Shown: positions 1 through 8,779, counted from the first letter of the stretch. The stretch is DNA of 64,000 bases from Spirochaetota bacterium (GCA_022711355.1 JAKLFE010000011.1:27345-91344), one strand, 5' to 3'. Notes: generated from the letters alone by a model not told the origin. Numbers and translations: made by a program.

Positions 1-112
1 AGAGCCCGGCGTTGTAGTCGTCGAGGATGGAGAGGCTGAGCTCGGCGTCGACGCCCTTCGCGGCCATGTCGGCCAGGAGGGCGCGGCTCAAGCGGGTCTC
101 GGGCGCCGCCAT
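1..112 (-). CDS. Unidentified protein, N-terminal 37 residues only
   Basis: The reading frame starts at an ATG (complement of 110-112) and runs off the left edge of the window. The visible peptide begins MAAPETRLSRALLADMAAKG and is predicted mostly helical; it is too short to assign to a family. The start is supported by a strong Shine-Dalgarno, GGAGGCGGGA, that overlaps the stop codon of the upstream glucokinase gene nine bases away. It is therefore very probably the next gene in the same leftward transcript, co-translated with glucokinase. Confidence 0.6.
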   Translation of the reverse strand, partial: MAAPETRLSRALLADMAAKGVDAELSLSILDDYNAGL

Positions 113-121
113 TCCCGCCTC

Positions 122-1192
122 CTAGAGGAGCTGCGCGGCCGCGTTGGCGGCGCCGTACAGCGAGATCGAGTAGTCCTTGACGATCATGACCGGGGTTCGG
201 GCGAGGATGGAGCGGATGTGGGGGAGGTAGCTCCGCTCGTAGCTCGCCATGAAGCGGCTCCCGCCGAGGAAGAGGGCCTCGTTCTTGGCGGCGATGCCCC
301 CGGCGAGGTAGACGCCCCCCGAGGGAAGGAAGGTCGAGGTCAGGTCGGCGGCGACCCGGGCGTAGAGGCTCACGAAGAGCTCCATGGCGCGGGCGCAGAG
401 CGGATCCTGGGCGGAGCGCGCGGCGACGAGGGCGGGGCGCTCCGGCTCGGAGGCATCGAGGACGGCCGCGGCCCCGCGGCCGAGCTTCTCGCCGGAGGCC
501 TCGGCCCGCTCGGCGAGGAAGGCGAAGAGCTGGGCGATGCCCTGGCCGGAGACTCCCGCCTCGGCCCCGGGGACGAAGCCGTACCTCGCCCCGAGCCAGC
601 GCTGGAAGTCCCTGGTCTCGTCGTCGTAGGCGGGGAGGGTGATGTGCCCTCCCTCGGAGGGGAAGGCCTCGATCCGGTCGCGGACCCGGAGGACGTAGCC
701 CACCCCGAGGCCCGTGCCCGCCCCGACGATGGCCTTGACCCCGCCGCCCTGGGGCTCGGGCAGGGAGCCGTCGAGGTGGGGCAGGCGGGTTATCTGCGCC
801 GGGTTGGCGGGGTCGAGGAGGAGGACGCCGTAGGAGACGGCGGTGAAATCGTTCACGAGCCGGGAGGGGATCGAGAAGGCCGCCTCGATCTGACGCGCGT
901 CGATGCCCCAGGGGGCGTTGGTCAGCTGGATGCGCTGGTCGACGACGGGCCCGGCGCCGGAGACGCAGCAGAGCTCGGGCTCGAGGCCGGGCTTGGCCCG
1001 CTTGGCCTCCTCGAGGAATCGCCCGAGCGGCTCGAGGAGGGAGGGCTCCTCCTTGGTTTTGTAGTGGCGGTCGAAGAGGAGGGTGAAGGTCCCGCCCTTC
1101 TTCCCGATGAGGGCCAAATTGGTGTTCGTGCCCCCGACGTCCCCGGCGAGGACGACGAGATCGTAGGCCGTTCGAGAGGAGATCATACTCAT
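122..1192 (-). CDS. glk: Glucokinase (Glk family)
   Basis: ATP-dependent glucokinase, phosphorylating glucose to glucose-6-phosphate in the cytoplasm. The N-terminal phosphate loop LAGDVGGTNTNLALIG, the catalytic-Asp segment NDFTAVSYG, the adenosine-side glycine motif GAGTGLGVGYV and EGGHITL follow the order of the Glk (Pfam glucokinase) family rather than ROK kinases. With the ATG at 1192 the protein is 356 residues, close to the roughly 320 of the E. coli enzyme. The frame is open further upstream, but that extension looks unlike protein and overlaps the divergent promoter. A second in-frame ATG at 1186 lies seven bases after a TATCAT hexamer, so the exact start is uncertain. It probably feeds glucose-6-phosphate to the phosphohexomutase at 6.2-8.0 kb and faces a divergent glycosidase. 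Confidence 0.88.
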   Translation of the reverse strand: MSMISSRTAYDLVVLAGDVGGTNTNLALIGKKGGTFTLLFDRHYKTKEEPSLLEPLGRFLEEAKRAKPGLEPELCCVSGAGPVVDQRIQLTNAPWGIDARQIEAAFSIPSRLVNDFTAVSYGVLLLDPANPAQITRLPHLDGSLPEPQGGGVKAIVGAGTGLGVGYVLRVRDRIEAFPSEGGHITLPAYDDETRDFQRWLGARYGFVPGAEAGVSGQGIAQLFAFLAERAEASGEKLGRGAAAVLDASEPERPALVAARSAQDPLCARAMELFVSLYARVAADLTSTFLPSGGVYLAGGIAAKNEALFLGGSRFMASYERSYLPHIRSILARTPVMIVKDYSISLYGAANAAAQLL

Positions 1193-1229
1193 ATGATAGC
1201 GGCCGAAGCCGCGCCATGAGAAGAGGCGC

Positions 1230-1258
1230 TTGCCCCGGGGCCCCGGGGCGCCTACACT
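1230..1258 (+). promoter_or_regulatory. Promoter of the GH127-like gene, leaderless type
   Basis: TTGCCC (1230-1235), a 17-base spacer and TACACT (1253-1258) are followed by only six bases before the ATG at 1265. No Shine-Dalgarno is present, so the transcript would begin at or next to the start codon. The same hexamers with the same spacing occur before the ABC exporter at 40416-40444. Confidence 0.65.
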
Positions 1259-1264
1259 GCGGCA

Positions 1265-3367
1265 ATGCGCGAAACGGAAGGCTCGCCCGAGCTCGGGCAG
1301 CTCGGTTTCGGGGAGCTCTCGCCGGAGGGCTGGCTGCGGGAGCGGCTCGAGCTCCAGGAAGCTGGCCTCGGCGGCCATATCGAGGAGCTCTGGCCCGACC
1401 TGGGACCGGATTCGGCCTGGCTCGGCGGCGGGGGCGAGGCCTGGGAGCGCGGGCCCTATTACCTGGACGGCCTCGTTCCCCTAGCCTTCCTCCTCGGCAG
1501 GGATCGCGTCATCGAGCGGGCGCGGAAGTGGGTCGAGGCCATGCTGGCGAGCGGGAGGCCGGGCGGCTCCTTCGGTCCCCCATCCAATCCCGACTGGTGG
1601 CCGCGGAGCGTGGCCCTCAAGGCCCTCCTCTCCTGGCTCGAGGCCACCGGGGACGAGCGCGTCCTTCGCCTCATGCTCGGCTACTGCCGCTACCAGCTCT
1701 CGCGGATCGACGAGGAGCCCCTCTCCGGCTGGGCCGCGGCCCGCGGGACCGAGAACGCCCTCGTCGCCCTCGAGCTCTGGCGGGCGACGGGGGAGGGCTT
1801 CCTCCTCGAGCTGGCGGGGAAGTGCCTCGCTCAGGAGCTCGATTGGGACTCGATCTTCCGAGGCTTCCCCTATCACCGGAAGACCGGCGCCTACCTGCCC
1901 CGCCTGCCCTTCCGGGCGGCCAAGGCGGCCATGCTGGCCCTGGGCCGGATGAAGGCGCGCAACGCGTCGAAACGGGACGGCGATCCCCCCGCCCGCCCGG
2001 GCGCGGCCGAAGCCGAGCGCCTGAAGTCCAAGCCCCTCTTCCGCCACTACCACTTCACCCACAACGTGAACTACGCGATGGCGGTCAAGCGGCCGGCCAT
2101 CGAGCTGGCCCTCGAGCTGGCCCGTTCGGGCGCCGCGGCCCGGGGAAGGGCGGCCGCCGGGCTCAGGCGCGAGGCCGCGGCCCGGGCCGAGGAGGCGATC
2201 GAGGCGGCCCTCGGGAGCCACGGCCTGGCCCTGGGCATCTGGTCGGGGGACGAGCATTTCTCCGGGCCGGCGCCGACCCAGGGCATCGAGCTCTGCGGCA
2301 TCGTCGAGCTCATGCACAGCCTCGAGCTCCTGGTCCGCCTCACCGGCGAGGCCCGCTTCGCCGATCGCCTCGAGCTCCTCGCCTTCAACGCCCTCCCCGC
2401 GGCCTTCACCGAGGACATGCGCGGCCACCAGTACCTCCAGCAGGTCAACCAGGTACTCGTCACGCGGGCGCGCCGGCCCTGGTACGACAACGGGAGGGAG
2501 GCCAGCCTCTTCGGCCTCGAGCCGGAGTTCGGCTGCTGCGCCGCCAACTTCCACCAGGGCTTCCCCAAGCTGGCGCGGAACCTCTGGCTCTCGACCGAGG
2601 GAGGGGGCCTCGCCTGCTCCGTCTACGCCCCCTCGCGGGCCCGTCCCCGCGCGGCCGGCGGCGAGCTCGAGCTGGTCCTGCGCACGGACTACCCGGCCTC
2701 GGGCCGGATCGAGCTCAGCTTCGAGGCCTCCGCGGCCGCGCCGATCGGGGCCGGGAGGAAGGGCCACGAGTTCCCCCTCTACCTCCGCGTCCCCTCCTGG
2801 GCCGCGGGCATGAGCGCCTCGATCCGCGGCGGCGATCCCGAGCTCCTCGGCCCCCCCGGCTCCTTCGCCTTCCTGGGCGCCGGCCCCTGGGCGGCCGGGG
2901 ACCGCATCGAGGCCGAGATCCCCCTCGCCATCCGCGTCGAGGATCGGCCCCGGGGCGCGGTCGCGATCCATCGGGGACCCCTCCTCTTCGCCCTCGATGC
3001 CGGGGCCTCCTGGTCGAGCCTCCGCGGCCAGGCGCCCTTCGACTACCGCGAGGCGAGGCCCCGCAGGGCCTGGAACTACGCCCTCGTCCTCGACCCCGCT
3101 GATCGGGCCGCTTCCCTCCGCGCCGAGATCGACGCGAGCCCCGATCTCCTTTTCAAGGCCGGGGCACCTCCCGTTTCGCTCAAGGCGCGGGGACGCCGCC
3201 TCGGCTCCTGGCTCCTCCGGGGCGCCCAGGCGGGGCCGCTCCCGCGCGGCCCGATCGACCCGGGCTCGGCGAGCCTGGGCCCGGAGGAGGAGCTTCGCCT
3301 CCTGCCCTACGCCTGCGCCCCCTGCCGGGTGGCCGAGCTGCCCTGGAGCCCGGCGGGCCGCGGGTAA
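1265..3367 (+). CDS. GH127-like glycoside hydrolase (DUF1680 / beta-L-arabinofuranosidase family)
   Basis: A 700-residue cytoplasmic protein without signal peptide, resembling the DUF1680/GH127 family, whose characterised members remove beta-L-arabinofuranosyl groups with a zinc-bound cysteine nucleophile. The N-terminal part (GYLLDGL-like, here GPYYLDGLVPLAFLLGR at about residues 60-76) and the repeated helical hairpins with aromatic residues suit an (alpha/alpha)6 barrel. The diagnostic EFGCCAANFHQG motif (Glu421, Cys424, Cys425) supplies the adjacent Cys pair and Glu of the zinc site. A beta-sandwich-rich C-terminus follows. The start is the ATG placed right after a promoter with no leader. 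Divergence from glucokinase suggests a role in taking sugars off imported oligosaccharides. True substrate is unknown; DUF1680 also includes GH146-like members. Confidence 0.78.
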   Translation: MRETEGSPELGQLGFGELSPEGWLRERLELQEAGLGGHIEELWPDLGPDSAWLGGGGEAWERGPYYLDGLVPLAFLLGRDRVIERARKWVEAMLASGRPGGSFGPPSNPDWWPRSVALKALLSWLEATGDERVLRLMLGYCRYQLSRIDEEPLSGWAAARGTENALVALELWRATGEGFLLELAGKCLAQELDWDSIFRGFPYHRKTGAYLPRLPFRAAKAAMLALGRMKARNASKRDGDPPARPGAAEAERLKSKPLFRHYHFTHNVNYAMAVKRPAIELALELARSGAAARGRAAAGLRREAAARAEEAIEAALGSHGLALGIWSGDEHFSGPAPTQGIELCGIVELMHSLELLVRLTGEARFADRLELLAFNALPAAFTEDMRGHQYLQQVNQVLVTRARRPWYDNGREASLFGLEPEFGCCAANFHQGFPKLARNLWLSTEGGGLACSVYAPSRARPRAAGGELELVLRTDYPASGRIELSFEASAAAPIGAGRKGHEFPLYLRVPSWAAGMSASIRGGDPELLGPPGSFAFLGAGPWAAGDRIEAEIPLAIRVEDRPRGAVAIHRGPLLFALDAGASWSSLRGQAPFDYREARPRRAWNYALVLDPADRAASLRAEIDASPDLLFKAGAPPVSLKARGRRLGSWLLRGAQAGPLPRGPIDPGSASLGPEEELRLLPYACAPCRVAELPWSPAGRG

Positions 3368-3372
3368 AAGAG

Positions 3373-3401
3373 CGGCCGCCCGCGGGCATCGCGGGCGGCC
3401 G
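3373..3401. terminator. Bidirectional terminator-like hairpin
   Basis: A perfect 12-bp inverted repeat (CGGCCGCCCGCG, five-base loop, then its complement) lies between two convergent genes. The leftward transcript continues into CTTTTACCC, a short U-rich run; the rightward side lacks a T tract. Confidence 0.6.
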
Positions 3402-3440
3402 AGCCTGGACGGGCGCGCACGAGGCGCGGCCCTCGAGGTC

Positions 3441-4430
3441 CTACAGCTGGAAGCGGGCGGAGAGGGAGGCGGCGAGGGCCTCGGTGGAGGGCACGTAGAC
3501 GAACTGGGCGTCGAGGGCGATGAGGAGGTGGAAGGACATGCCGCCATAGAGGCGGAAGACGGGGTCGGTCGCCTCGACCTTGTAGCTGAAGCCCGAGTCG
3601 CTCAGGGAGGGCGCGTCGCCGCCCGCGGCCTCGATGGCCGAGGCGAGCTGCTGGTAGGTCGCGGGGCTTCCGTCCTGAGTGATCGTCAGCTCGCTGGAGA
3701 CGCCCCCCTCCACGGTGGACTTGCCGAAGCTGTAGCCCAGGCCCGCGTAGGGGCGGATGAAGAGGAAGCGCTTGGAGACCTGGAGGGTGGCGTCGACCAC
3801 GAGCGACTCCCACTCGATCCGCATGTCGGGGTCGCTCGCCTCGACTATCCAGATATCCCCGCCGATGTCCTCGTTGATGATCTCCTGGTTGCCCGCGCCC
3901 ATCGCGGCGCTCGCGCTGCCCTGCTGGTAGCTCAGGCCGAGGCCGAAGCTGAGGTCGGGAAGGAGGAGCTTCTCCTTGAGGATGGCGACTCGGGCCTGGG
4001 CCCCTATGCTCTTGTACTCCACGTTGGCGTCGCCTAGCTTCTCGCCAAGGGAGGCCGGGATGACGCCGCCGGTGAGGCCGACGTCGACGGGGATGATGGG
4101 CAGGCCGATCTTGAAGGTCAGGGCCGCCGCCGGGATGGGGATGCCGAGGTTCTCGAGGCCCGAGGGCATCTCCTGGCCGAGGGCCTCGAAGAGAGGCTCG
4201 GCGCTGCCCTTGCCGGTGAAGGCCGCCCCGATGGCCAGGCCCGCCCCGAAGTGGGGGAAGCCGCCCACGTAGGCGTCGGACCAGTTGGCGCCGGTCGTGG
4301 CGTTGAGGATGAGGACGCTGGCCATATCGGAGGAAAAGTCCTTGAAGGCCGACTCGAAACTCCCGAAGGATTGGGCGGAAGCGAATGCCGCGAGGAGCAG
4401 GAGCGCAAGGAGCGCGCTGATCTTTCTCAT
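3441..4430 (-). CDS. Outer-membrane beta-barrel protein
   Basis: A 329-residue protein with a clear signal peptide (MRKISALLALLLLAAFASAQ, cleavage after ASA) followed by alternating amphipathic strands separated by Gly/Asp-rich turns, ending in ...LAASLSARFQL. A terminal aromatic near the C-terminus and the strand pattern suit an outer-membrane barrel of the kind annotated as conserved hypothetical barrels in treponemes. The start ATG at 4430 has the Shine-Dalgarno GGGAGG seven bases upstream; the open frame extends beyond but without signal-peptide character. Function (porin, adhesin or structural) cannot be told. The gene is monocistronic or last in a transcript, between a convergent GH127-like gene and the M23 peptidase gene. 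Confidence 0.72.
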   Translation of the reverse strand: MRKISALLALLLLAAFASAQSFGSFESAFKDFSSDMASVLILNATTGANWSDAYVGGFPHFGAGLAIGAAFTGKGSAEPLFEALGQEMPSGLENLGIPIPAAALTFKIGLPIIPVDVGLTGGVIPASLGEKLGDANVEYKSIGAQARVAILKEKLLLPDLSFGLGLSYQQGSASAAMGAGNQEIINEDIGGDIWIVEASDPDMRIEWESLVVDATLQVSKRFLFIRPYAGLGYSFGKSTVEGGVSSELTITQDGSPATYQQLASAIEAAGGDAPSLSDSGFSYKVEATDPVFRLYGGMSFHLLIALDAQFVYVPSTEALAASLSARFQL

Positions 4431-4549
4431 GGAACCTCCCTGTCGAATGGGATCGACACTACAAGCATAGCTCGGGGAGGCATAAAAATCTAAAATGTCT
4501 AATACATCAAATAAAATGCTGTGCGCAAATGAATTACCAGGTCTGGTAT
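4431..4549 (-). promoter_or_regulatory. A+T-rich upstream region of the outer-membrane protein gene
   Basis: About 120 bases that are markedly A+T-rich for this genome, especially 4480-4530. On the minus strand TTGATG followed 17 bases later by TTTTAT is one possible promoter, but several hexamers fit and I cannot choose. Ahead of it lies the end of the M23 gene. Confidence 0.35.
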
Positions 4550-5590
4550 TCAGGCAAACAGGAAATCGAGGATCTCCTCGGCGCTCCAGGCCCGCCCTTC
4601 GGCAGCGTCGAAGACCTCGAGGTGGACATGGCCGCCATGGTTGGGCCTGCGGGCGTTCATGCCCGTATTGCCCCCCCTGCCGAGGACCGTCCCCGACTCC
4701 ACGGTCTGGCCGACCAGGAGCTGCACCTCGTGCAAATGGAAGTAGGAGTAGTAGCGGCGCTCGACGGGGTTGTAGATCACCAGCCCGTTCCCGGCCGCCG
4801 GCGAGAGCCCGCCGCTCTTCCACTTCGCCGGGCCGGCCCCGCCGCGCCAGTCGGCGGCCGAGGCCACGACGATGCCCGGGGAGAGGGAGAGGATGCGGGG
4901 GCCGATGTGGGCCTCGCCCCGGCGATCGAAGCTGGTGAAGAAGACGTCGAGGGCGTAGGGATGGGCGAGGGGGAGTTCCCTGCGCGCGGGAGGATAGACC
5001 GCGCCTCGGGCGGCCAGGCAGGGCCTGGCTCGGGCTGGCGCCGCCGCCGCTGCGGCCAGGGCCGGCGGGGTCGGCTGCCCTTCAGCCTGCGCCTGCCCGG
5101 CGGCCGGGCTTTGCCCGGCGAGGGCCTCGTAGGCGGCGGCGTAGAGGGTCTCGTAGGCCGCCCTGAGCGGCCGGTACTCGGAGGCGAGCCGGGCCGCCTC
5201 GCGGTAGTGCTCGCCCGCCGGTCCGGGAAGGTCCGAGGATTCCACGAAGTCGTCGACGTCCCGGTCGAGGGCGAGGAGGGCGAGGACGGCCCGCCCGGGG
5301 GGGAAGGCCCGTGCCAGCTCCTCGCGGGCCTCCCCGGAGTCCCGGGCGGCCCGCGCGAGGTCGCGGGCCGCCAGGCCGACCAGCTCCTCGGGGAGGGCGG
5401 CCAGCCGCTTCGGGCTGAAGAGGGCGCCGAGGACGAGGGCCTCCGCCCGGGGCGGGGCGGCGCCCGGGGCTCCGAAGGAGGGGGCCAGGGAGGAGGGCTT
5501 GGTCCGGAGGACGGTCGAGCCGGCCGCGAGTGCGATGCCGAGGAGGCAGAGCGCCGCCACGGCCCTGAGGAAGACCGGCTGCCTATCCAC
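4550..5590 (-). CDS. M23 (LytM-type) peptidase domain protein, membrane-anchored
   Basis: A 346-residue protein with an N-terminal hydrophobic segment (about residues 6-25) that works as signal or anchor, a helical Ala-rich middle, and a C-terminal M23/LytM fold. Visible metallopeptidase elements are H210-x4-D215, SPGIVVASAADW, YFHLHEV (His285) and the HVH pair (His321, His323). The usual first motif is HxxxD, so here the spacing differs by one residue. Members cut peptidoglycan cross-bridges or act as regulators of amidases when degenerate. The start is GTG at 5590, overlapping the end of the exonuclease gene by eight bases, which implies translational coupling. Probably envelope-remodelling; catalytic competence is uncertain. 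Confidence 0.7.
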   Translation of the reverse strand: MDRQPVFLRAVAALCLLGIALAAGSTVLRTKPSSLAPSFGAPGAAPPRAEALVLGALFSPKRLAALPEELVGLAARDLARAARDSGEAREELARAFPPGRAVLALLALDRDVDDFVESSDLPGPAGEHYREAARLASEYRPLRAAYETLYAAAYEALAGQSPAAGQAQAEGQPTPPALAAAAAAPARARPCLAARGAVYPPARRELPLAHPYALDVFFTSFDRRGEAHIGPRILSLSPGIVVASAADWRGGAGPAKWKSGGLSPAAGNGLVIYNPVERRYYSYFHLHEVQLLVGQTVESGTVLGRGGNTGMNARRPNHGGHVHLEVFDAAEGRAWSAEEILDFLFA

Positions 5591-6224
5591 GGCCCAGGCC
5601 GGTCCCTTCCCGGCCCGAGGAGGCCGGCTCCGGGGCGCGGCTCCTGCGGGAGGCCCGATGGCCGGCCAGGGCGGAGGCGCAGGCGGCGAGGAGGTCCATG
5701 CAGGCCCGGGCGTCGTCGAGGGCGCGGTGGGCCCGGCCCGGCTCTATCCCCAGGCGCTCGGCGAGGGAGCCCAGGCGGTAGCTCCGCTCGAGGGGGAAGG
5801 CCTCCTTCGCCAGGCGCCTGGTGTCGAGCGACGCGTTGCGCGGCGAGGCCAGCCCGGCCCGCGCGAGCTCGGACTCGAGGAAGGAAAGGTCGAAGGGCGC
5901 GTTGTGCGCCACTATAATGGCGTCGCCCGCGAGGGCGAGGAGGGCCGGGGCGAGGGAGGCGAAGCGGGGCGCCCCCTCGAGGTCGGCGTCGGAGATGCCG
6001 TGGATGGCCCGGGCCTGGAAAGGCATCGGCATGCCGGGATCGACCAGGGCGGCGAAGGCCGCCTCCTCCCGGAAGGCCGCCGCGCCGCCGGGCCCGCCGA
6101 CCGCGCGGAAGCGGAGGGCCCCGATCTCCACCACCCGGTCGCGGCGGCAGTCGAGGCCGGTCGTCTCGAAGTCGAGGGCGAGGAAGGCCGTCCCCTCCCG
6201 GGCCCAGGGGCGCGGGGCGGTCAC
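5583..6224 (-). CDS. DEDDh 3'-5' exonuclease (DnaQ-like)
   Basis: A 213-residue exonuclease of the DnaQ/RNase T superfamily, related to the proofreading epsilon subunit of DNA polymerase III. ExoI LALDFETTGLD supplies the first Asp and Glu, ExoII HNAPFDLSFL the second Asp, and ExoIII HRALDDARACMDLL the His and last Asp, so all DEDDh residues are present. The start is GTG at 6224, inferred because it overlaps the stop of the phosphohexomutase gene in a GTGA arrangement; no good ATG exists. It may be a stand-alone epsilon-like protein or a repair/RNA-processing exonuclease; context (phosphomutase upstream, peptidase downstream) does not discriminate. Confidence 0.82.
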   Translation of the reverse strand: MTAPRPWAREGTAFLALDFETTGLDCRRDRVVEIGALRFRAVGGPGGAAAFREEAAFAALVDPGMPMPFQARAIHGISDADLEGAPRFASLAPALLALAGDAIIVAHNAPFDLSFLESELARAGLASPRNASLDTRRLAKEAFPLERSYRLGSLAERLGIEPGRAHRALDDARACMDLLAACASALAGHRASRRSRAPEPASSGREGTGLGRG

Positions 6225-7975
6225 GCTCCGACGGCCTTCCGGATCTCGGCCACGATGGCGGAGGCCTTGGCCGCCGAGGCGGCGCGGGCCTCGGCGAGGC
6301 CGCCGGAGGCCTCGGTCCGGCAGAGGACGTAGTACTTGATCTTGGGCTCGGTGCCCGAGGGGCGGACCGTCACCATGGTCCCGTCCTCGAGGTACCATTG
6401 GAGGACGTCGCTCGGCGGCAGGTCGACCTTCTCGGCGGCGGCCTCGCGGCCCGGCTCCCAGGCCGCGCCGGCCTTGACGTCGCGGATCCGCGCGACGCGG
6501 ATGCCGCCGAAGGAGGCCGGCTGGGCGCGGCGGTAGCCCTCCATGATGCCGCGCATCGTGTCCATGCCCGTCGGCCCCTCGAAGTACTTGGAGACGCCGC
6601 GCTCCTCGTAAAGGCCGTGCTCGAGGTAGAGCTCGTCGAGGCGCTCGAGGAGGGACTTGCCCTTGGAGCGCCAGTAGAGGGCGGCCTCGGCGGTCAGGGC
6701 CGCCGCCGAGATCCCGTCCTTGTCGCGGACCTCGTCCTCGACGAGGTGGCCGTAGCTCTCCTCGGTGCCGTAGACGAAGGTATAGCCCTTGCCGTCGGAC
6801 TCGAAGCGGCGCATGAGGGCGGCGATCCACTTGAAGCCGGTGAGGCACTCGAACATGGTCGCGCCGTACTTGGCCGCCACGCGCGACTGCAGGTCGGTGG
6901 TGACGATGCTCTTGATGCAGGCCGGCTTGGCCGGGAGGCGCCCGAGCTCCTTCATCGTGAGGAGGAGGTAGTCCAGGTGGAGGGCGCCGAGCTGGTTGCC
7001 GGTGACGAGGGAGAATCCGCCTGCGCCGTCGGGCACCGCGATGCCGAGCCGGTCGGCGTCGGGATCGGTGGCCATCACCACGTCGGCTCCCTCCTTCACG
7101 CCGAGCTCGATGGCGAGCTTGAGGGCGGCGGGCTCCTCGGGGTTGGGGAAGGAGACCGTGGGGAAGGAGCCGTCGGGCTCGCGCTGCTCGGGCACGGTGG
7201 AGACCGCGAGGCCGAGCTCGCGCATGACCCGCTCGAAGTGCAGGGCCCCCGTGCCGTGCAGGGGGGTGTAGACGATCTTGACCTTGCCGCCCAGCTCCTT
7301 GATGAGCCCGGGGCGGAGGAGCTTGGACTTGACCATGGCGACGTAGGCCTCGTCGACCTGGCGGTCGATCATGACCAGGAGGCCCGCGGCGAGGGCCTCG
7401 GCGCGGCCCATCGTCCTGACCTCGCTCACGGCGCCCACCATGGCGATGATGCCCTCGTCGTGGGGCGCTATCACCTGGGCGCCGTCGTTCCAGTAGGCCT
7501 TGTAGCCGTTGTACTTGGGCGGGTTGTGGCTCGCCGTGACCACGACGCCCGTGTCCGCGCCCAGGAGCCGGATCGCGAAGGAGAGCTCGGGCGTGGGCCT
7601 GAGCGAGCTGAAGAGGTAGGCCTTGACGCCGTTGGCGGCGAAGACCAGGGCGGCGGCCTCGGCGAACTCCGCCGAGCAGCGCCGGGAGTCGTAGGCGAGG
7701 CAGGCCGAGAGGGCCTTGCCGGGGAAGGCCTTCTTGAGGTAGTCGGCCATGCCCTGGGTCGCGCGGCTCACGACGAGGAGGTTCATGCGGTTGTAGCCCC
7801 CGCCGATCACCCCCCGCAGGCCGCCGGTCCCGAACTCGAGGTCGCGGTAGAAGCGGTCCTCGAGCTCCTTCCAGTCGCCGGCCTGGAGCAGGGACAGGAC
7901 CTCGACGCGGAACGCGTGGTCGGTCTCCTTGGCTATATAGTCCGTGGCCCTTGCCTTGATAGCGTCGTGGTCCAT
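6221..7975 (-). CDS. Phosphoglucomutase/phosphomannomutase (alpha-D-phosphohexomutase)
   Basis: A 584-residue enzyme interconverting hexose-1- and hexose-6-phosphates. The four family signatures are all present: phosphoserine loop TASHNPPKYNGYK, metal loop ATDPDADRLG, sugar-binding GTEESYG and the phosphate-binding loop RPSGTEPKIKYY near the C-terminus. The N-terminal helix and EFGTGGLRGVIGGGYNRMN resemble the longer PgcA/PGM2-type enzymes (about 570-600 residues). ATG at 7975 is preceded by GGAGGGAGGG. A TAGAAT hexamer about 30 bases upstream could be the -10 of its promoter. It leads a three-gene leftward operon with the exonuclease and M23 genes and connects glucokinase output to glucose-1-phosphate pools. 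Confidence 0.9.
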   Translation of the reverse strand: MDHDAIKARATDYIAKETDHAFRVEVLSLLQAGDWKELEDRFYRDLEFGTGGLRGVIGGGYNRMNLLVVSRATQGMADYLKKAFPGKALSACLAYDSRRCSAEFAEAAALVFAANGVKAYLFSSLRPTPELSFAIRLLGADTGVVVTASHNPPKYNGYKAYWNDGAQVIAPHDEGIIAMVGAVSEVRTMGRAEALAAGLLVMIDRQVDEAYVAMVKSKLLRPGLIKELGGKVKIVYTPLHGTGALHFERVMRELGLAVSTVPEQREPDGSFPTVSFPNPEEPAALKLAIELGVKEGADVVMATDPDADRLGIAVPDGAGGFSLVTGNQLGALHLDYLLLTMKELGRLPAKPACIKSIVTTDLQSRVAAKYGATMFECLTGFKWIAALMRRFESDGKGYTFVYGTEESYGHLVEDEVRDKDGISAAALTAEAALYWRSKGKSLLERLDELYLEHGLYEERGVSKYFEGPTGMDTMRGIMEGYRRAQPASFGGIRVARIRDVKAGAAWEPGREAAAEKVDLPPSDVLQWYLEDGTMVTVRPSGTEPKIKYYVLCRTEASGGLAEARAASAAKASAIVAEIRKAVGA

Positions 7976-8052
7976 GCGCCCTCCCTCCTCGTCCTCTGCT
8001 TCGATTCTAGTGCCGATCGGCGCCCCCGGGTAGCCCGGCGGCGCGGGCCCGC

Positions 8053-8697
8053 TCAGAAGTAGCGCAGCATCTCCCCGGGCTCGGCGAGCACCGCGTCGGC
8101 CCCCGCCGCCCTGAGCTCGGCCTCGCCGCGGAAGCCCCAGGCCGCCCCGAGGGCCAGCATGCCGGCCGCGGCGGCCGTGCGCATGTCGACGTCGGAGTCG
8201 CCGAGGTAGGCCACCTCGGCGGGGGGGACGCCGAGGAGCCTCGCCGCGTCAAGGGCGGCGGCGGGATCGGGCTTGCGGGGGAAGCCGGGGCCCTCGCCGC
8301 GCACGAGGACGAAGGGGATCTCGGGGAAGAGCCCGGCGACGACCTTGGCCGTCAGGGCCTGGATCTTGTTCGAGAGCACCGCCATGGGCAGCCCCTCGCC
8401 CGCGAGGGCGGCCAGGAGCTCCCGGACTCCGGGGTAGGGGCGGGTCAGGTCGAAGCAGTGGGCCTCGTAATCGGCCGCCGACTCGGCCCGTAGCTCCTCG
8501 ATGCGGGCCTCGGAGCGCTCGGAGGGGGGGAGGGCTTTGGTCACGAGATTGCGGAAGCCGTTGCCGACCATGAGCTTGTAGTCTCCCGCGCCGTGGACGG
8601 GGAAGCCCCGCCGGGCGAGGGAGCGATTGACCGCCGCGGAGATGTCCCCGATGGTGTCGGCCAAGGTTCCGTCGAGATCGAATATGGCTGCTTTCAT
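8053..8697 (-). CDS. gph: HAD-superfamily phosphatase, phosphoglycolate phosphatase-like
   Basis: A 214-residue HAD hydrolase. Motif I FDLDGTLADT begins at residue 6 and carries the nucleophile Asp and the acid/base Asp. A helical cap follows (residues about 15-85). Motif II VLSNK gives the Ser, and the motif III Lys is within PRKPDPAA. Motif IV AYLGDSDVDMRTAAAAG provides the metal-binding acidic pair. Size and cap type match phosphoglycolate phosphatase (Gph) and related beta-phosphoglucomutase-like phosphatases; substrate specificity cannot be read from sequence alone. No clear Shine-Dalgarno precedes the ATG. It is transcribed away from the methyltransferase gene and separated from the phosphohexomutase gene by 77 bases. 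Confidence 0.78.
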   Translation of the reverse strand: MKAAIFDLDGTLADTIGDISAAVNRSLARRGFPVHGAGDYKLMVGNGFRNLVTKALPPSERSEARIEELRAESAADYEAHCFDLTRPYPGVRELLAALAGEGLPMAVLSNKIQALTAKVVAGLFPEIPFVLVRGEGPGFPRKPDPAAALDAARLLGVPPAEVAYLGDSDVDMRTAAAAGMLALGAAWGFRGEAELRAAGADAVLAEPGEMLRYF

Positions 8698-8726
8698 TCG
8701 CGTGTATGGCCGCCGCGCGGGGCGCT

Positions 8727-8755
8727 TTCCGCGGGCGCGGCGGGGAGGGTAGTAT
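8727..8755 (+). promoter_or_regulatory. Probable promoter of the RNA methyltransferase gene
   Basis: TTCCGC (8727-8732), 17 bases, then TAGTAT (8750-8755). Transcription would begin about 18 bases before the ATG at 8780, leaving room for the GAGGAG Shine-Dalgarno. The -35 is poor, the -10 good. Confidence 0.45.
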
Positions 8756-8779
8756 CGCCGAAGGGGACGAGGAGCGTCA

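Noticed and set aside
1216..3102. Several long open frames on either strand over the GH127-like gene
   Set aside because: They are products of the 70% G+C composition; codon choice and motif content support only the 1265-3367 frame.
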